DNA of 64,000 bases from Ascidia mentula (lineage: Eukaryota > Chordata > Ascidiacea > Phlebobranchia > Ascidiidae): positions 14,203,001 to 14,267,000 of the forward strand of contig OX387205.1 in assembly GCA_947561715.1 (NCBI GenBank), in the 5' to 3' direction. The position numbers were made by a program, and so were the translations under genes. Below, one piece after another: positions 26,565 to 36,585 of the stretch. Each line of letters starts with the position of its first letter. Position 1 is the stretch's first letter. The notes below the pieces were generated by a model. It had not been told where the DNA came from and searched no databases. It saw nothing but the letters and a program-made list of their open reading frames with translations.

Positions 26565-26574
26565 TGCATGAAGT

Positions 26575-26878
26575 TGGCGAGCTGCAGACAGGTTGTGTAC
26601 ACGCACTGTTTCGAACTGTCAGGTCTCATCATTGCAGCTGTTAAAGTTGCACTGTGCTAGCTTCTACACCAGCAGGCACACTATTTTCCATATAGGGTAC
26701 CCAACAGATCGACGTTAACCGGAAAGGTACCACAAAGTGGAAAATAGTGTGTCTGCTGGTGTAGAAGCTAGCACAGTGCCACTTCAACAGCTGCCCTGAT
26801 GAGACATGACAGGTCGAAACAGTGCATGTACACAACCTGTCTGCAGCTCTCCAATATTATGGCTTTTTTGCACATACA
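26575..26878 (+). mobile_element. Foldback (inverted-repeat) insertion behind serpin A
   Basis: Arms 26574-26690 and 26738-26854 (117 bases each) are near-perfect reverse complements around a 47-base loop. Ends read TTGGCGAGCTGCAGACAGG and its complement. The 11-bp direct repeat ATGCATGAAGT flanks the insert at 26564-26574 and 26879-26889, and serpin E has one uninterrupted copy (ATGTATCAAGT, 36585-36595) in the matching place, so this is an insertion with target-site duplication. A 24-base unpaired tail (26855-26878) precedes the right repeat. No coding capacity, so it is non-autonomous: either a foldback MITE or a Penelope/retrozyme-like repeat pair. Confidence 0.85.
26796..26829 (+). ncRNA. 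Hammerhead-ribozyme-like core in right arm of foldback element
   Basis: CTGATGA (26796-26802), stem II GAC/GTC (26803-26805 with 26813-26815) closed by a 7-base loop, then GAAA (26816-26819). Next comes a possible 3-bp stem III ACA/TGT (26819-26821 with 26827-26829) and A26830 at the cleavage position. These are all the invariant core bases of a hammerhead. Against activity: the bases next to the core (AGCTGCC and CACAACC) do not pair as a stem I, and the opposite arm of the hairpin would compete. The left arm holds a mutated copy on the minus strand (ATGATGA, 26632-26608). Confidence 0.4.
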
Positions 26879-27511
26879 ATGCATGAAGTATTTTGATTGA
26901 ATAAGTTCACAAACCATGTAGTGCTTGAACTAAAATTTTTGTCGCACTTTTTGTGTTAACTATGCTTACTTTTGTCTTGCTCTGATTATTTTTTATTGAA
27001 ATTTACAAATGTGCGATTTGACAAGATTCTTGTAATACACATGCATTACATTTTCAAAGTATTTAAACTGTTTTTCTTTTCCAATCAATTGAAATTTTTT
27101 GACCGACTCAATTTGTTACAAGCGATGTAAACCATGTTCCTGCTTTAAACTGGTTTTAGTTTCGGAGTTACATTTTTTGCATCGTTTTGTTTTAGTAGTT
27201 TGTTTTTTGTAGCTGAGTTTTTAACTTGACATTTAAACATTTGGTAGAAAACTGAGTGTATGTGATGAGTTTTATATTTATTTGTTTTCTTTGCACTGGA
27301 GTGTGTGTAAATGATTTGAAAGTTGTTGACTTGTAACCATTGCAAAGTTCTTGTAAATTATAATATTTCCTGTGTAATGTTTTGATGCCTTTTGTGCAAA
27401 TATGATTTAAATGACATTATGACACAGGCACTTTGTTGCAATTTTTTCATTTGTGTTGACAAAAACCATGCATTTTTTAGGTCTTTTCCATGTGATTAGT
27501 TGTGCATAAAA

Positions 27512-28645
27512 ATGGCGAAACCACTAAGAGAAGGAAACTTAAACTTTTGTTTGGACTTATACAAGCTTCTGTCGAAAGGTGAAGAAAATCTCTTCTTCTC
27601 TCCTTACAGCATTTCAGCTGTGATGTCCATGGTCTTGTTGGGATCCAAGGAAAATACTACAAAGCAATTAAAGGAAGGTCTTGGATTTGGAGAAATTTCT
27701 GACTCAAATCTTCATGAAGATATTGGAAAAGTTTTGGAAGGAGTCAAATCAATCAAAGGCAATGTTGTGTTAAATATTGCCAACAAGTTATTTCCAGAAG
27801 TTTCTTTTGATTTGGAATCTGATTTTAAAGAGAAATGCATGAAGTTTTATGATGCTGATATCGAGGGTTTGGATTTTGCTGGAAATCCTGATAAATCTCG
27901 ACTGATGATAAACAATTGGGCACAAAAGGAAACAAAAGATAAAATTAAGAACCTTCTTCCTGATGGCTCAATTAATGGTCTCACCAAATTGGTTTTGGCA
28001 AATGCTGTTTATTTTAAAGGAGATTGGAAGGACAAGTTTAACATCAAAGCAACCAGAAAGTCTGAGTTCTTTGTCAACCCCAAAAAATCAGTTTCAGTTG
28101 ACATGATGTTTCGATCTGGAAAATACAACATTGCCTTCGACATGGATGTGAAAGCACAGATTGTTGAACTTCCATACCATGGTGACAGTGTGTCCATGAT
28201 AATTATTCTTCCAAGTGACAAATTCGGTTTGGCTGAAGTAGAAAAAAGTGTGAACACAGAATGGCTTCTCAAGATGATTCACCAGTTTTCAAATGAAAAA
28301 ATAGAATTATCTCTTCCAAGAATGAAATTGGAACAAGAATTTGACTTGGTGTCCACAATGCAAAAGATGGGAATTAAGGATGTTTTTAATGATAGTGAAG
28401 CCAACTTAAAAGGAATGTCTCCACAAGAAGGTTTATTTGTGTCAAAGGTTGCACACAAAGCCTTTATAGAAGTTAATGAAGAAGGGTCTGAAGCAGCAGC
28501 AGCTACTGCAGCGGTTATGATGTTGTGTGCAGCTGTAATGCCAGTTCGAGTTACCTGTGATCATCCATTCATGTTCTTTTTGATGCACAAACCATCACAG
28601 ACAATTCTCTTCTGTGGTCGTCTAAACTCTCTGTCACCACAATAA
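27512..28645 (+). CDS. Serpin B (clade-B-like), single exon
   Basis: 377 aa, no signal peptide. It has the same landmarks as serpin A, and its sequence from base 28083 to the stop is identical to A, including the reactive loop with predicted P1 Cys339. The N-terminal third instead matches serpin C, so B is a join of a C-like 5' end and an A-like 3' end. A splice acceptor (TTTTTTAG, ending 27480) lies 31 bases before the ATG. If transcribed into the spacer, its 3' UTR would carry the second foldback element. Expected role: inhibitory, intracellular serine or cysteine protease trap; the target is unknown. Confidence 0.92.
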   Translation: MAKPLREGNLNFCLDLYKLLSKGEENLFFSPYSISAVMSMVLLGSKENTTKQLKEGLGFGEISDSNLHEDIGKVLEGVKSIKGNVVLNIANKLFPEVSFDLESDFKEKCMKFYDADIEGLDFAGNPDKSRLMINNWAQKETKDKIKNLLPDGSINGLTKLVLANAVYFKGDWKDKFNIKATRKSEFFVNPKKSVSVDMMFRSGKYNIAFDMDVKAQIVELPYHGDSVSMIIILPSDKFGLAEVEKSVNTEWLLKMIHQFSNEKIELSLPRMKLEQEFDLVSTMQKMGIKDVFNDSEANLKGMSPQEGLFVSKVAHKAFIEVNEEGSEAAAATAAVMMLCAAVMPVRVTCDHPFMFFLMHKPSQTILFCGRLNSLSPQ

Positions 28646-29726
28646 TGCATGAAGTTGGCGAGCTGCAGACAGGTTGTGTACACGCACTGTTTCGAACTGT
28701 CAGGTCTCATCATTGCAGCTGTTAAAGTTGCACTGTGCTAGCTTCTACACCAGCAGGCACACTATTTTCCATATAGGGTACCCAACAGATCGACGTTAAC
28801 CGGAAAGGTACCACAAAGTGGAAAATAGTGTGTCTGCTGGTGTAGAAGCTAGCACAGTGCCACTTCAACAGCTGCCCTGATGAGACATGACAGGTCGAAA
28901 CAGTGCATGTACACAACCTGTCTGCAGCTCTCCAATATTATGGCTTTTTTGCACATACAATGCATGAAGTATTTTGATTGAATAAGTTCACAAACCATGT
29001 AGTGCTTGAACTAAAATTTTTGTCGCACTTTTTGTGTTAACTATGCTTACTTTTGTCTTGCTCTGATTATTTTTTATTGAAATTTACAAATGTGCGATTT
29101 GACAAGATTCTTGTAATACACATGCATTACATTTTCAAAGTATTTAAACTGTTTTTCTTTTCCAATCAATTGAAATTTTTTGACCGACTCAATTTGTTAC
29201 AAGCGATGTAAACCATGTTCCTGCTTTAAACTGGTTTTAGTTTCGGAGTTACATTTTTTGCATCGTTTTGTTTTAGTAGTTTGTTTTTTGTAGCTGAGTT
29301 TTTAACTTGACATTTAAACATTTGGTAGAAAACTGAGTGTATGTGATGAGTTTTATATTTATTTGTTTTCTTTGCACTGGAGTGTGTGTAAATGATTTGA
29401 AAGTTGTTGACTTGTAACCATTGCAAAGTTCTTGTAAATTATAATATTTCCTGTGTAATGTTTTGATGCCTTTTGTGCAAATATGATTTAAATGACATTA
29501 TGACACAGGCACTTTGTTGCAATTTTTTCATTTGTGTTGACAAAAACCATGCATTTTTTAGGTCTTTTCCATGTGATTAGTTGTGCATAAAAATGGCGAA
29601 ACCACTAAGAGAAGGAAACTTAAACTTTTGTTTGGACTTATACAAGCTTCTGTCGAAAGGTGAAGAAAATCTCTTCTTCTCTCCTTACAGCATTTCAGCT
29701 GTGATGTCCATGGTCTTGTTGGGATC
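28083..29726 (+). repeat. Tandem duplication, right copy (2,081-bp period)
   Basis: Partner of 26002-27645; no mismatch was seen between its ends. It covers the 3' half of serpin B, the second foldback element, the spacer and the first 134 bases of serpin C. Confidence 0.85.
28656..28959 (+). mobile_element. Foldback insertion behind serpin B
   Basis: Copy of the insertion at 26575-26878 created by the 2,081-bp tandem duplication rather than by a second insertion, since flanks and target duplication are the same. The hammerhead-like core lies at 28877-28910. Serpins C, D, E, F and G have no such element behind their stop codons. Confidence 0.85.
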
Positions 29727-30720
29727 AAAGGAAAAAACTGCAAAGCAATTAAAGGAAGGTCTTGGATTTGGAGAAATTTGTGACTCAAATCTTCATGAAG
29801 ATATTGGAAAAGTTTTGGAAGGAGTCAAATCAATCAAGGGCAATGTTGTGTTAAATATTGCCAACAAGTTATTTCCAGAAGTTTCTTTTGATTTGGAATC
29901 TGATTTTAAAGAGAAATGCATGAAGTTTTATGATGCTGATATCGAGGGTTTGGATTTTGCTGGAAATCCTGATAAATCTCGACTGATGATAAACAATTGG
30001 GCACAAAAGGAAACAAAAGATAAAATTAAGAACCTTCTTCCTGATGGCTCAATTAATGGTCTCACCAAATTGGTTTTGGCAAATGCTGTTTATTTTAAAG
30101 GAGATTGGAAGGACAAGTTTAACATCAAAGCAACCAGAAAGTCTGAGTTCTTTGTCAACCCCAAAAAATCAGTTTCAGTTGACATGATGTTTCGATCTGG
30201 AAAATACAACATTGCCTTCGACATGGATGTGAAAGCACAGATTGTTGAGCTTCCATACCACGGTGACAGTGTGTCCATGATAATTATTCTTCCAAGTGAC
30301 AAGTTTGGTTTGGCTAAAGTGGAAAAAAGTGTAAACACAGAATGGCTTCTCAAGATGATTCACCAGTTTTCAAATGAAAAAATAGAATTATCTCTTCCAA
30401 GAATGAAATTGGAACAAGAATTTGACTTGGTGTCCACAATGCAAAAGATGGGAATTAAGGATGTTTTTAATGATAGTGAAGCCAACTTAAAAGGAATGTC
30501 TCCACAAGAAGGCTTATTTGTGTCAAAGGTTGCACACAAAGCCTTTATAGAAGTTAATGAAGAAGGGTCTGAAGCAGCAGCAGCTACTGCAGCGATTGTG
30601 ATGTTGCGTGCAGCTGTAATGCCAGTTCGAGTTACCTGTGATCATCCATTCATGTTCTTTTTGATGCACAAACCATCACAAACAATTCTTTTTGGTGGCC
30701 GTCTTAATTCTCCACAGTAA
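29593..30720 (+). CDS. Serpin C (clade-B-like), predicted P1 arginine
   Basis: 375 aa, single exon, starting 31 bases after a TTTTTTAG acceptor (29561). The first third is almost identical to serpin B. The loop reads TAAIVMLR then AAVMP after the hinge, which puts Arg339 at P1. This pattern is strikingly like human SERPINB6 (TAAIMMMR) and predicts inhibition of trypsin-like proteases, whereas neighbours A, B and F have Cys there. It ends FGGRLNSPQ rather than FCGRLNSLSPQ. The 3' flank (30721-32400) is of a different type from that behind A and B and is shared with serpin F. Confidence 0.93.
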   Translation: MAKPLREGNLNFCLDLYKLLSKGEENLFFSPYSISAVMSMVLLGSKEKTAKQLKEGLGFGEICDSNLHEDIGKVLEGVKSIKGNVVLNIANKLFPEVSFDLESDFKEKCMKFYDADIEGLDFAGNPDKSRLMINNWAQKETKDKIKNLLPDGSINGLTKLVLANAVYFKGDWKDKFNIKATRKSEFFVNPKKSVSVDMMFRSGKYNIAFDMDVKAQIVELPYHGDSVSMIIILPSDKFGLAKVEKSVNTEWLLKMIHQFSNEKIELSLPRMKLEQEFDLVSTMQKMGIKDVFNDSEANLKGMSPQEGLFVSKVAHKAFIEVNEEGSEAAAATAAIVMLRAAVMPVRVTCDHPFMFFLMHKPSQTILFGGRLNSPQ

Positions 30721-32902
30721 TTTACATGTATTTGTGAAGCAAGATTTCAAACTATTTAATTTGGCCTCTTTGGTACCAATTTTGACAAATCTCATCTTAG
30801 ATTAGACAGTTTTTATGCATTGACATGTATACATTCTCATGAATTATGTTTTGATTTGGTTTGGAATTTTTTTAACATATCCAGAGAGCATTTTTATGTA
30901 TTAATATGCATGTAAAGCTTAATTTTGTTATACTTGTGAATATCAGATGCAAAGTTTGTGTATTTAATACCAAGGTAGCCTTTATAACTATATTAAGTGC
31001 AGTGAAAATTATTCTATGTTTGGGTTCCTGTTGTAATTAAATCTTGTAGATATTTTGTAGTTACTTTGCACTTTACTTATGTATCACCGTTTTATGTGCA
31101 ACAAAATAATCGACTTAACTGATAGTGCCTTATAATTGCAAATTGAAATTAATTTTGTGCTAAAATCTTCAACTTGTTTCACATATAGTTCTGTGTTATT
31201 TCGTCTCTTATATATATACAGTGATCGCATAGTATGGCAACCTTGCTATGTCCTGTGGATTGATTCACAAGTAATAATTATCTTAATTTTCTGTTAAAGG
31301 TCTAAAAATGCTCCTAGTTTAAAATGTTAGCAAATGAATTTCTGCTTCAAAGTGATAAACACTAAAGATTCCTGGTGTCAAGTTTTGGAACCAAAATTAT
31401 GTTATATAAGAGGTAACATCTTAAATGTACTTAATTATTTGTTGAGGGTTTATGTAAACTGTTTTACTTAATACATGTGTCTGAGTCGGTGACTTTCTGA
31501 CACAATGCTGAGATTTCATTTTCCTAAGTTAAAGTAAGGTCCTTCATGCAATTTTGTTAGCTTGTGTGCAAAATTTTTTTTTAAGTGAAATGTGATTTAA
31601 TTACCTTATGAAGAGCATGACTTTGCATTTATTTTTAATTGCAATTCTTCTTAAATTGCAGCAAGAAATCTGTTGTATGCACCAACATTTTCTACAAACT
31701 GTTGTAAATGGAGTGAGGATCCAAAACTATCTTCTGGTAAAGTTGAGGCTGTTGGGAATATTGAAGAAATTCAAGGTAAAGTTTGGGTAATTGTGGGGTA
31801 CTGCTTTGTCACTAAATTCGTAGTTTTGCCGTCCATGTTTGCTTTAAAACATGGTTTACATTTACTTGTGCATTGTTGTATTAGTTCAATATATGGTGCT
31901 GCTCCTTATGTGTGTGTCATTAGTTGGCTGTTGAAAAGCCTGGTTATGATTTCGTCTTGAAATCTGTTGTGAGGGAGGCTGTATCATCATATATCTGAAT
32001 ACACACATTGCATGATGAATGCATTAAAGTCTGTGCAAAATACGTGTCTTATGCAATGCAAGTTTTAGTTGTGGAAGATGAATTTTGTCTAAAACTGGTG
32101 TTATTCCTGCTTTGTGCAGTTCCTGTAATTCATGTTCCAATCAACATTAAACCATGCAGTTAAATTATTTTATTTTATCTTTTTGCATCTTGAACTTGGG
32201 AAATAGGAAAAGTAATAAGGCAAGATATAAAAAACATTTATGATACTTCGACAAGTTGCTGACTAAATGTCTTCCTGTACATAAATTAAAAAACGTTTAT
32301 TGGATTCACTGCCATGACAAGCATTATGACTGAGAAACAACATTGCTGAAAATTATTAAGCATGGTTCCATGAAACAAGTTTGAAGAGTTTGCTGTCACA
32401 AACAACATATTATTGACCCCAACGCTTATGAAAACACTTCAATTAATTGCTTGCTGTAAGACCCCATATCTCTGTCAACACTTTGTTGTTTGTGAAGTGC
32501 AAACTGTTCAAAATGATTCCTTGGAACTGCAGTTAATATTTTACAACAATAGTGACACTCACCTATGACAATACATTCACAGTCAACTACAGTCTGTGAA
32601 TTGTGCAACAATATTTGAAATTGTGTAAAATATCAATATTTTTCATGATAAAAGGTTTCGGTGATAATGAGCGTTATTGCATTGGAATGAACTTGTGGTG
32701 CTTAGTATACCGCATGCATGGGGATGTTGGATCAAATGCTATGAACAGTTGGCAACCAAGATTGCATGAAGAATGTTATGTGCATTGAAATTTTGAGCTT
32801 AGTTGAGCCTCCATTGGTGGAAGAAATTATTTTATGACTAAAAATATAAACAAATGATACTCTTAAAATTTTGTGAAGGTTTTTCAGTAAGGTGTGTATA
32901 AA
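30721..32902. repeat. C-type serpin spacer
   Basis: Bases 30721 to about 32390 align with 39162 to about 40912 behind serpin F, with scattered differences, so the two serpins share 3' flanks. It contains an exon-like segment at 31662-31775 (listed separately). From about 32400 to 32880 the sequence has no partner that I recognised. An acceptor at 32881-32887 precedes serpin D. No independent gene is called. Confidence 0.6.
31662..31775 (+). pseudogene. Orphan exon-like segment, intact copy
   Basis: 114 bases between an excellent acceptor (pyrimidine-rich run then AAATTGCAG) and a donor (CAAG|GTAAAG). The frame that is open across it starts and ends in phase 1 and reads RNLLYAPTFSTNCC, then KWSEDPKLSSGKVEAV. 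A second, one-base-shorter copy is at 40125-40237. Its coding look, symmetrical phase and splice sites suggest a duplicated exon of some other gene, stranded in the array. I do not recognise the protein and saw no companion exon. Confidence 0.4.
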
Positions 32903-33996
32903 ATGGCGAAATCACTAAGAGAAGGAAATTTAAACTTTTGCTTGGACTTATACAAGCTTCTGTCGAAAGGTGAAGAAAATCTCTTCTTCTCTCCTTACAG
33001 CATTTCAGCTGTGATGTCCATGGTCTTGTTGGGATCAAAGGAAAATACTACAAAGCAATTAAAGGAAGGTCTTGGATTTGGGGAAATTTCTGACTCAAAT
33101 CTTCATGAAGATATTGGAAAAGTTTTAAAAGGAGTCAAGTCAATCAGAGGCAATGTTGTTTTAAATGTTGCCAACAAGTTATTTCCAGAAGTTTCTTTTG
33201 ATTTGGAATCTGATTTTCAAGAGAAATGCATGAAGTTTTATGGTGCTGATATCGAGGGTTTGGATTTTGCTGGAAATCCTGATACATCTCGACTGATGAT
33301 TAACAATTGGGCACAAAAGGAAACAAAAGATAAAATTAAGAACCTTCTTCCTGATGGCTCCATTAATAGTTTAACCAAATTGGTTTTGGCAAATGGTGTT
33401 TATTTTAAAGGAGATTGGAAGAACAAGTTTAACATTGAAGAAACCAGAAAGTCTAAGTTCTTTGTCAACCCAAAAAAATCCGTTTTAGTTGACATGATGT
33501 TTCAATTTGGAAAATACAACATTGCCTTCGACAAGAATGTGAAAGCAAAGATTGTTGAGCTTCCATACCATGGTGACAGTGTGTCCATGATAATTATTCT
33601 TCCAAGTGACAAGTTTGGTTTGGCTGAAGTAGAAAAAAGTGTGAACACAGAATGGCTTCTCAAGATGATTCACCAGTTTTCAATGAAAAGAATAGAATTA
33701 TCTCTTCCAAGAATGAAATTGGAACAAGAATTTGACTTGGTGTCCACAATGCAAAAGATGGGAATCAAAGATGTTTTTGATGATAGTGAAGCCAACTTAA
33801 AAGGAATGTGGTTGCACACAAAGCCTTTATAGAATTTAATGAAGAAGGGTCTGAAGCAGCAGCAGCTACTGCAGTAGATGTAATATTGGCTTCAGGTCCA
33901 GTTCGAGTTACCTGTGATCACCCATTCATGTTCCTTTTGATGCACAAACCATCACAGACAATGCTTTTTGGTGGCCGTCTTAATTCTCCACAGTAA
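32903..33996 (+). pseudogene. Serpin D, broken by a 28-bp deletion
   Basis: The start codon and first ~300 codons are intact and close to serpins B and C. After GGAATGT (ending 33809) 28 bases present in its relatives are missing, which shifts the frame and stops translation at 33832. The original frame continues from about 33809 to 33996 and still encodes the hinge, CDHPFMFLLMHKP and the C-terminus. The loop is two residues shorter (ILASGPVRVTC). Earlier, TCAATGAAAAGA replaces TCAAATGAAAAA, a one-base loss and gain that alters only three codons. A truncated 309-residue product would lack the reactive loop and cannot be a normal inhibitor. Confidence 0.85.
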
Positions 33997-35457
33997 TTTA
34001 CATGTATTTGCGACGCAAGATTTCAAACTATTTAACTTGGCCTTTTTGGTACCAATTTTGACAAGTCTTATCTTGGATTATACAGTTTTGTGCATTGTCA
34101 TGTATGAATTCTAATGAATTATGTTTTGTTCTGGTTATAATTTTTTCAACTTATCCAGAGAGCATTGTTATGTAATAATATACATGTAAAGCTTGTGTAA
34201 TTTATGCCAAAACAAAACTGTATATTCGTATCTTTCTAAAAAAAACTCAATTAAAAAATGACTAACTAATCTTGTATAAATTTAATTGTGATTTTGATTT
34301 AAACATTATTTTAACTGTTTTCACTTGATCTAATGATTGCTATTGTTTCTAAATATCTTATGGTTTTCTATTTTGGGCTTCCCAAAGTAGTGGGTGTAAT
34401 TTCTGTGTTTTAAGTTTTTGTCAAATTTTCCTTCTTTAAATCTTTGAACACAGTGTAATTGCAGAGCATTTTTTATGGGATGTGCATTGCTGTTACAACT
34501 CACATAAAACAAATTATGCTTTGACAGTTACATTTATGTTGTGATTGTTCTTTGCCACAGAACATCTTCAATCTGTTCATTTTAAATACATCTGTGCCAT
34601 CTCCTCATTATAACTTGTCGCAATTGCAACATACATGTGTTCTAATTTCCCTGCAATAAAATGTAGAAATTGAGTAAGTCTTGGTTGTAAAGGCATAAAT
34701 ACATTTTAATGGATGAAAATATATACAGGGGTTAGAACTGTTTGCTGGTTAAGCAAGCCAGTGTTCTTAATATTCGTTGTGTTATTGCGATTATTTGGAC
34801 GTGGTACAGGAAATTGCTTGATCAGTAATTCCGGCAAACATAACTCAAGGCAGGAAGTGACATAATAAAGTCAAAGTTTTGGAAATCCCGATGAGAGACA
34901 GGTCTTAAAAGTCAGGGGAATTATAAGTCTTGATCATGGAACGGTTCTAATTAGGGAATTTGAACACCACCCAAAATGTTGGACTGCTTTTTGCACAACT
35001 GGAGGCTATGTTGTTTGTTCTCTGCCAAGTGTCAACCATAAACGTGAGTGACATAATGGCTGACTTTAACTTTCAACATTTTGTGAGTTTAGTCCTACTG
35101 TAGTGGAGTAATATTTAAAAACTAATCTGCACTAGACCTCTGAGGATGGTGTACCAGTTTTTGAATAAAATTACTGCTGCCAAGTAACATTAAATTTTAA
35201 GAAGTAGCAAATGTGAATATAATAATTGCAATGTGTTGATTACGATGTAAAAATAAATTCTTTGACCAACCCAACATTCAATGCAAAATTTTAATTCTGT
35301 GTGTTTGTCATGTAATTTAATAACATTTAGTTTTGCAGCAAATAATAGCTGTACGTGTTATCATACTGGATTGTATTGGATGTTAGATTGTAGCAGTAAC
35401 AAATTAATGGTGTGCGTTATGTGTTAGGTATTTTCTGTCTGATAAACAAGTTTCAAA
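33997..35457. repeat. Spacer between serpins D and E
   Basis: The first ~200 bases are related to the start of the serpin C and F 3' flanks. From about 34530 the sequence aligns with 36720-38033 and, from about 34900, with 40913-42323, so each of serpins E, F and G is preceded by a copy of one upstream block. Shared strings include GACAGGAAGTGACATAAT-type sequence near 34850 and CTGACTTTAACTTTCAACAT at 35059-35078. This copy lacks about 120 bases present in the other two (for example 37307-37427). Acceptor at 35426-35427. No gene seen. Confidence 0.6.
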
Positions 35458-36585
35458 ATGGCAGAGGCTGTGAAAGAAGGGAATATGAAGTTTTCCTTGG
35501 ATTTGTACAAGCTTTTAACAAAGAATGAAGAAAATCTCTTCTTCTCTCCTTTCAGCATTTCGGTTGTGATGTCCATGGTCTTGTTGGGTTCGAAGGAAAA
35601 AACTGCAAAGCAAATAAAAAAATGTCTTGGATTTGAGGGCATTAATGAGAAAAATCTTCATGTGGAAATTGGAAAAGTTTTAAAAGGAATTAAATCAATT
35701 GAGGGCGATGTGGTGTTGAATATTGCCAACAAGTTATTTCCAGAAGTATCTTTGAAGTTAAAATCTGAATTTAAGAAGAAATGCATGAAGTTTTATGGAG
35801 CCAATATTGAGGGTTTGGATTTTGCTGGAAATCCTGATAAATCCCGACTGATGATTAACAATTGGGCTCAAAAAGAAACAAAAGATAAAATCAAAAATCT
35901 TCTTCCTGATGGCTCAATTAATGATCTCACCAAATTGGTTTTGGCAAATGCTGTTTATTTTAAAGGAGATTGGAAGGAAAAATTTAACATCAAGTCAACT
36001 AGAGAGTCTGAGTTCTTTGTCAACCCCCAAAAATCAGTTTCAGTTGACATGATGTTTCGATCTGGAAAATACGACATTGCCTTCGACATGGATGTGAAGG
36101 CACAGGTTGTTGGGCTTCCATACCATGGTGACAGTGTGTTCATGATAATTATTCTTCCAAGTGACAAGTTTGGTTTGGCTGAACTTGAGAGAAGTGTGAA
36201 CACAGAATGGCTTCTCAAGAAGATTCACCAGTTTTCAAATCAAAAAATAGAATTATCTCTTCCAAGAATGAAATTGGAGCAAGAATTTGACTTGGTGTCC
36301 ACAATGCAAAAGATGGGAATTAAAGATATCTTTAATGAAATTGATGCCGACTTGAATGAAATATCAACAAAAGAAGGCTTATATGTTTCTAATATGGCAC
36401 ATAAAGCAGTCATAGAGGTAAATGAGCAGGGGTCTGAAGCTGCTGCTGCAACAGGAGCACAATGCATACGAAAAAGCTATTGCATACCTATCAGAATAAC
36501 TTGTGATCATCCATTCATGTTCTTCTTAATGCACACATCATCACAAACAATGCTTTTCTGTGGTCGTCTAAACTCGCCGATATAA
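35458..36585 (+). CDS. Serpin E (clade-B-like), predicted P1 lysine
   Basis: 375 aa, single exon, ATG 30 bases after an acceptor (GTGTTAG). The N-terminal half (MAEAVKEGNMKF, KKCLGFEGINEKNL) defines a subtype shared with F and G, and the middle is nearly identical to F. Its C-terminal ~75 residues are unique. The hinge EQGSEAAAAT is followed by GAQCIRK then SYCIPIR, giving Lys339 at P1 with Arg at P2, so a trypsin-like or furin-like target is plausible. No signal peptide. The sequence just after the stop is the uninterrupted version of the site where the foldback element sits behind A and B. Confidence 0.93.
   Translation: MAEAVKEGNMKFSLDLYKLLTKNEENLFFSPFSISVVMSMVLLGSKEKTAKQIKKCLGFEGINEKNLHVEIGKVLKGIKSIEGDVVLNIANKLFPEVSLKLKSEFKKKCMKFYGANIEGLDFAGNPDKSRLMINNWAQKETKDKIKNLLPDGSINDLTKLVLANAVYFKGDWKEKFNIKSTRESEFFVNPQKSVSVDMMFRSGKYDIAFDMDVKAQVVGLPYHGDSVFMIIILPSDKFGLAELERSVNTEWLLKKIHQFSNQKIELSLPRMKLEQEFDLVSTMQKMGIKDIFNEIDADLNEISTKEGLYVSNMAHKAVIEVNEQGSEAAAATGAQCIRKSYCIPIRITCDHPFMFFLMHTSSQTMLFCGRLNSPI

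Larger units (their letters stand above)
26002..27645 (+). repeat. Tandem duplication, left copy (2,081-bp period)
   Basis: By eye this block is identical to 28083-29726 (offset 2,081). It runs from the middle of serpin A, through its 3' foldback element and the whole spacer, into the first third of serpin B. Identity breaks at 26001/28082 (C versus A) and 27646/29727 (C versus A). Such exact identity, including about 870 bases of non-coding spacer, implies a very recent unequal exchange or conversion, or an assembly duplication. Confidence 0.85.

Noticed and set aside
26796-26850. Calling the hammerhead-like core a working ribozyme
   Set aside because: No stem I can be drawn next to the core, and the opposing arm of the foldback would pair with the same bases; kept only as hammerhead-like.
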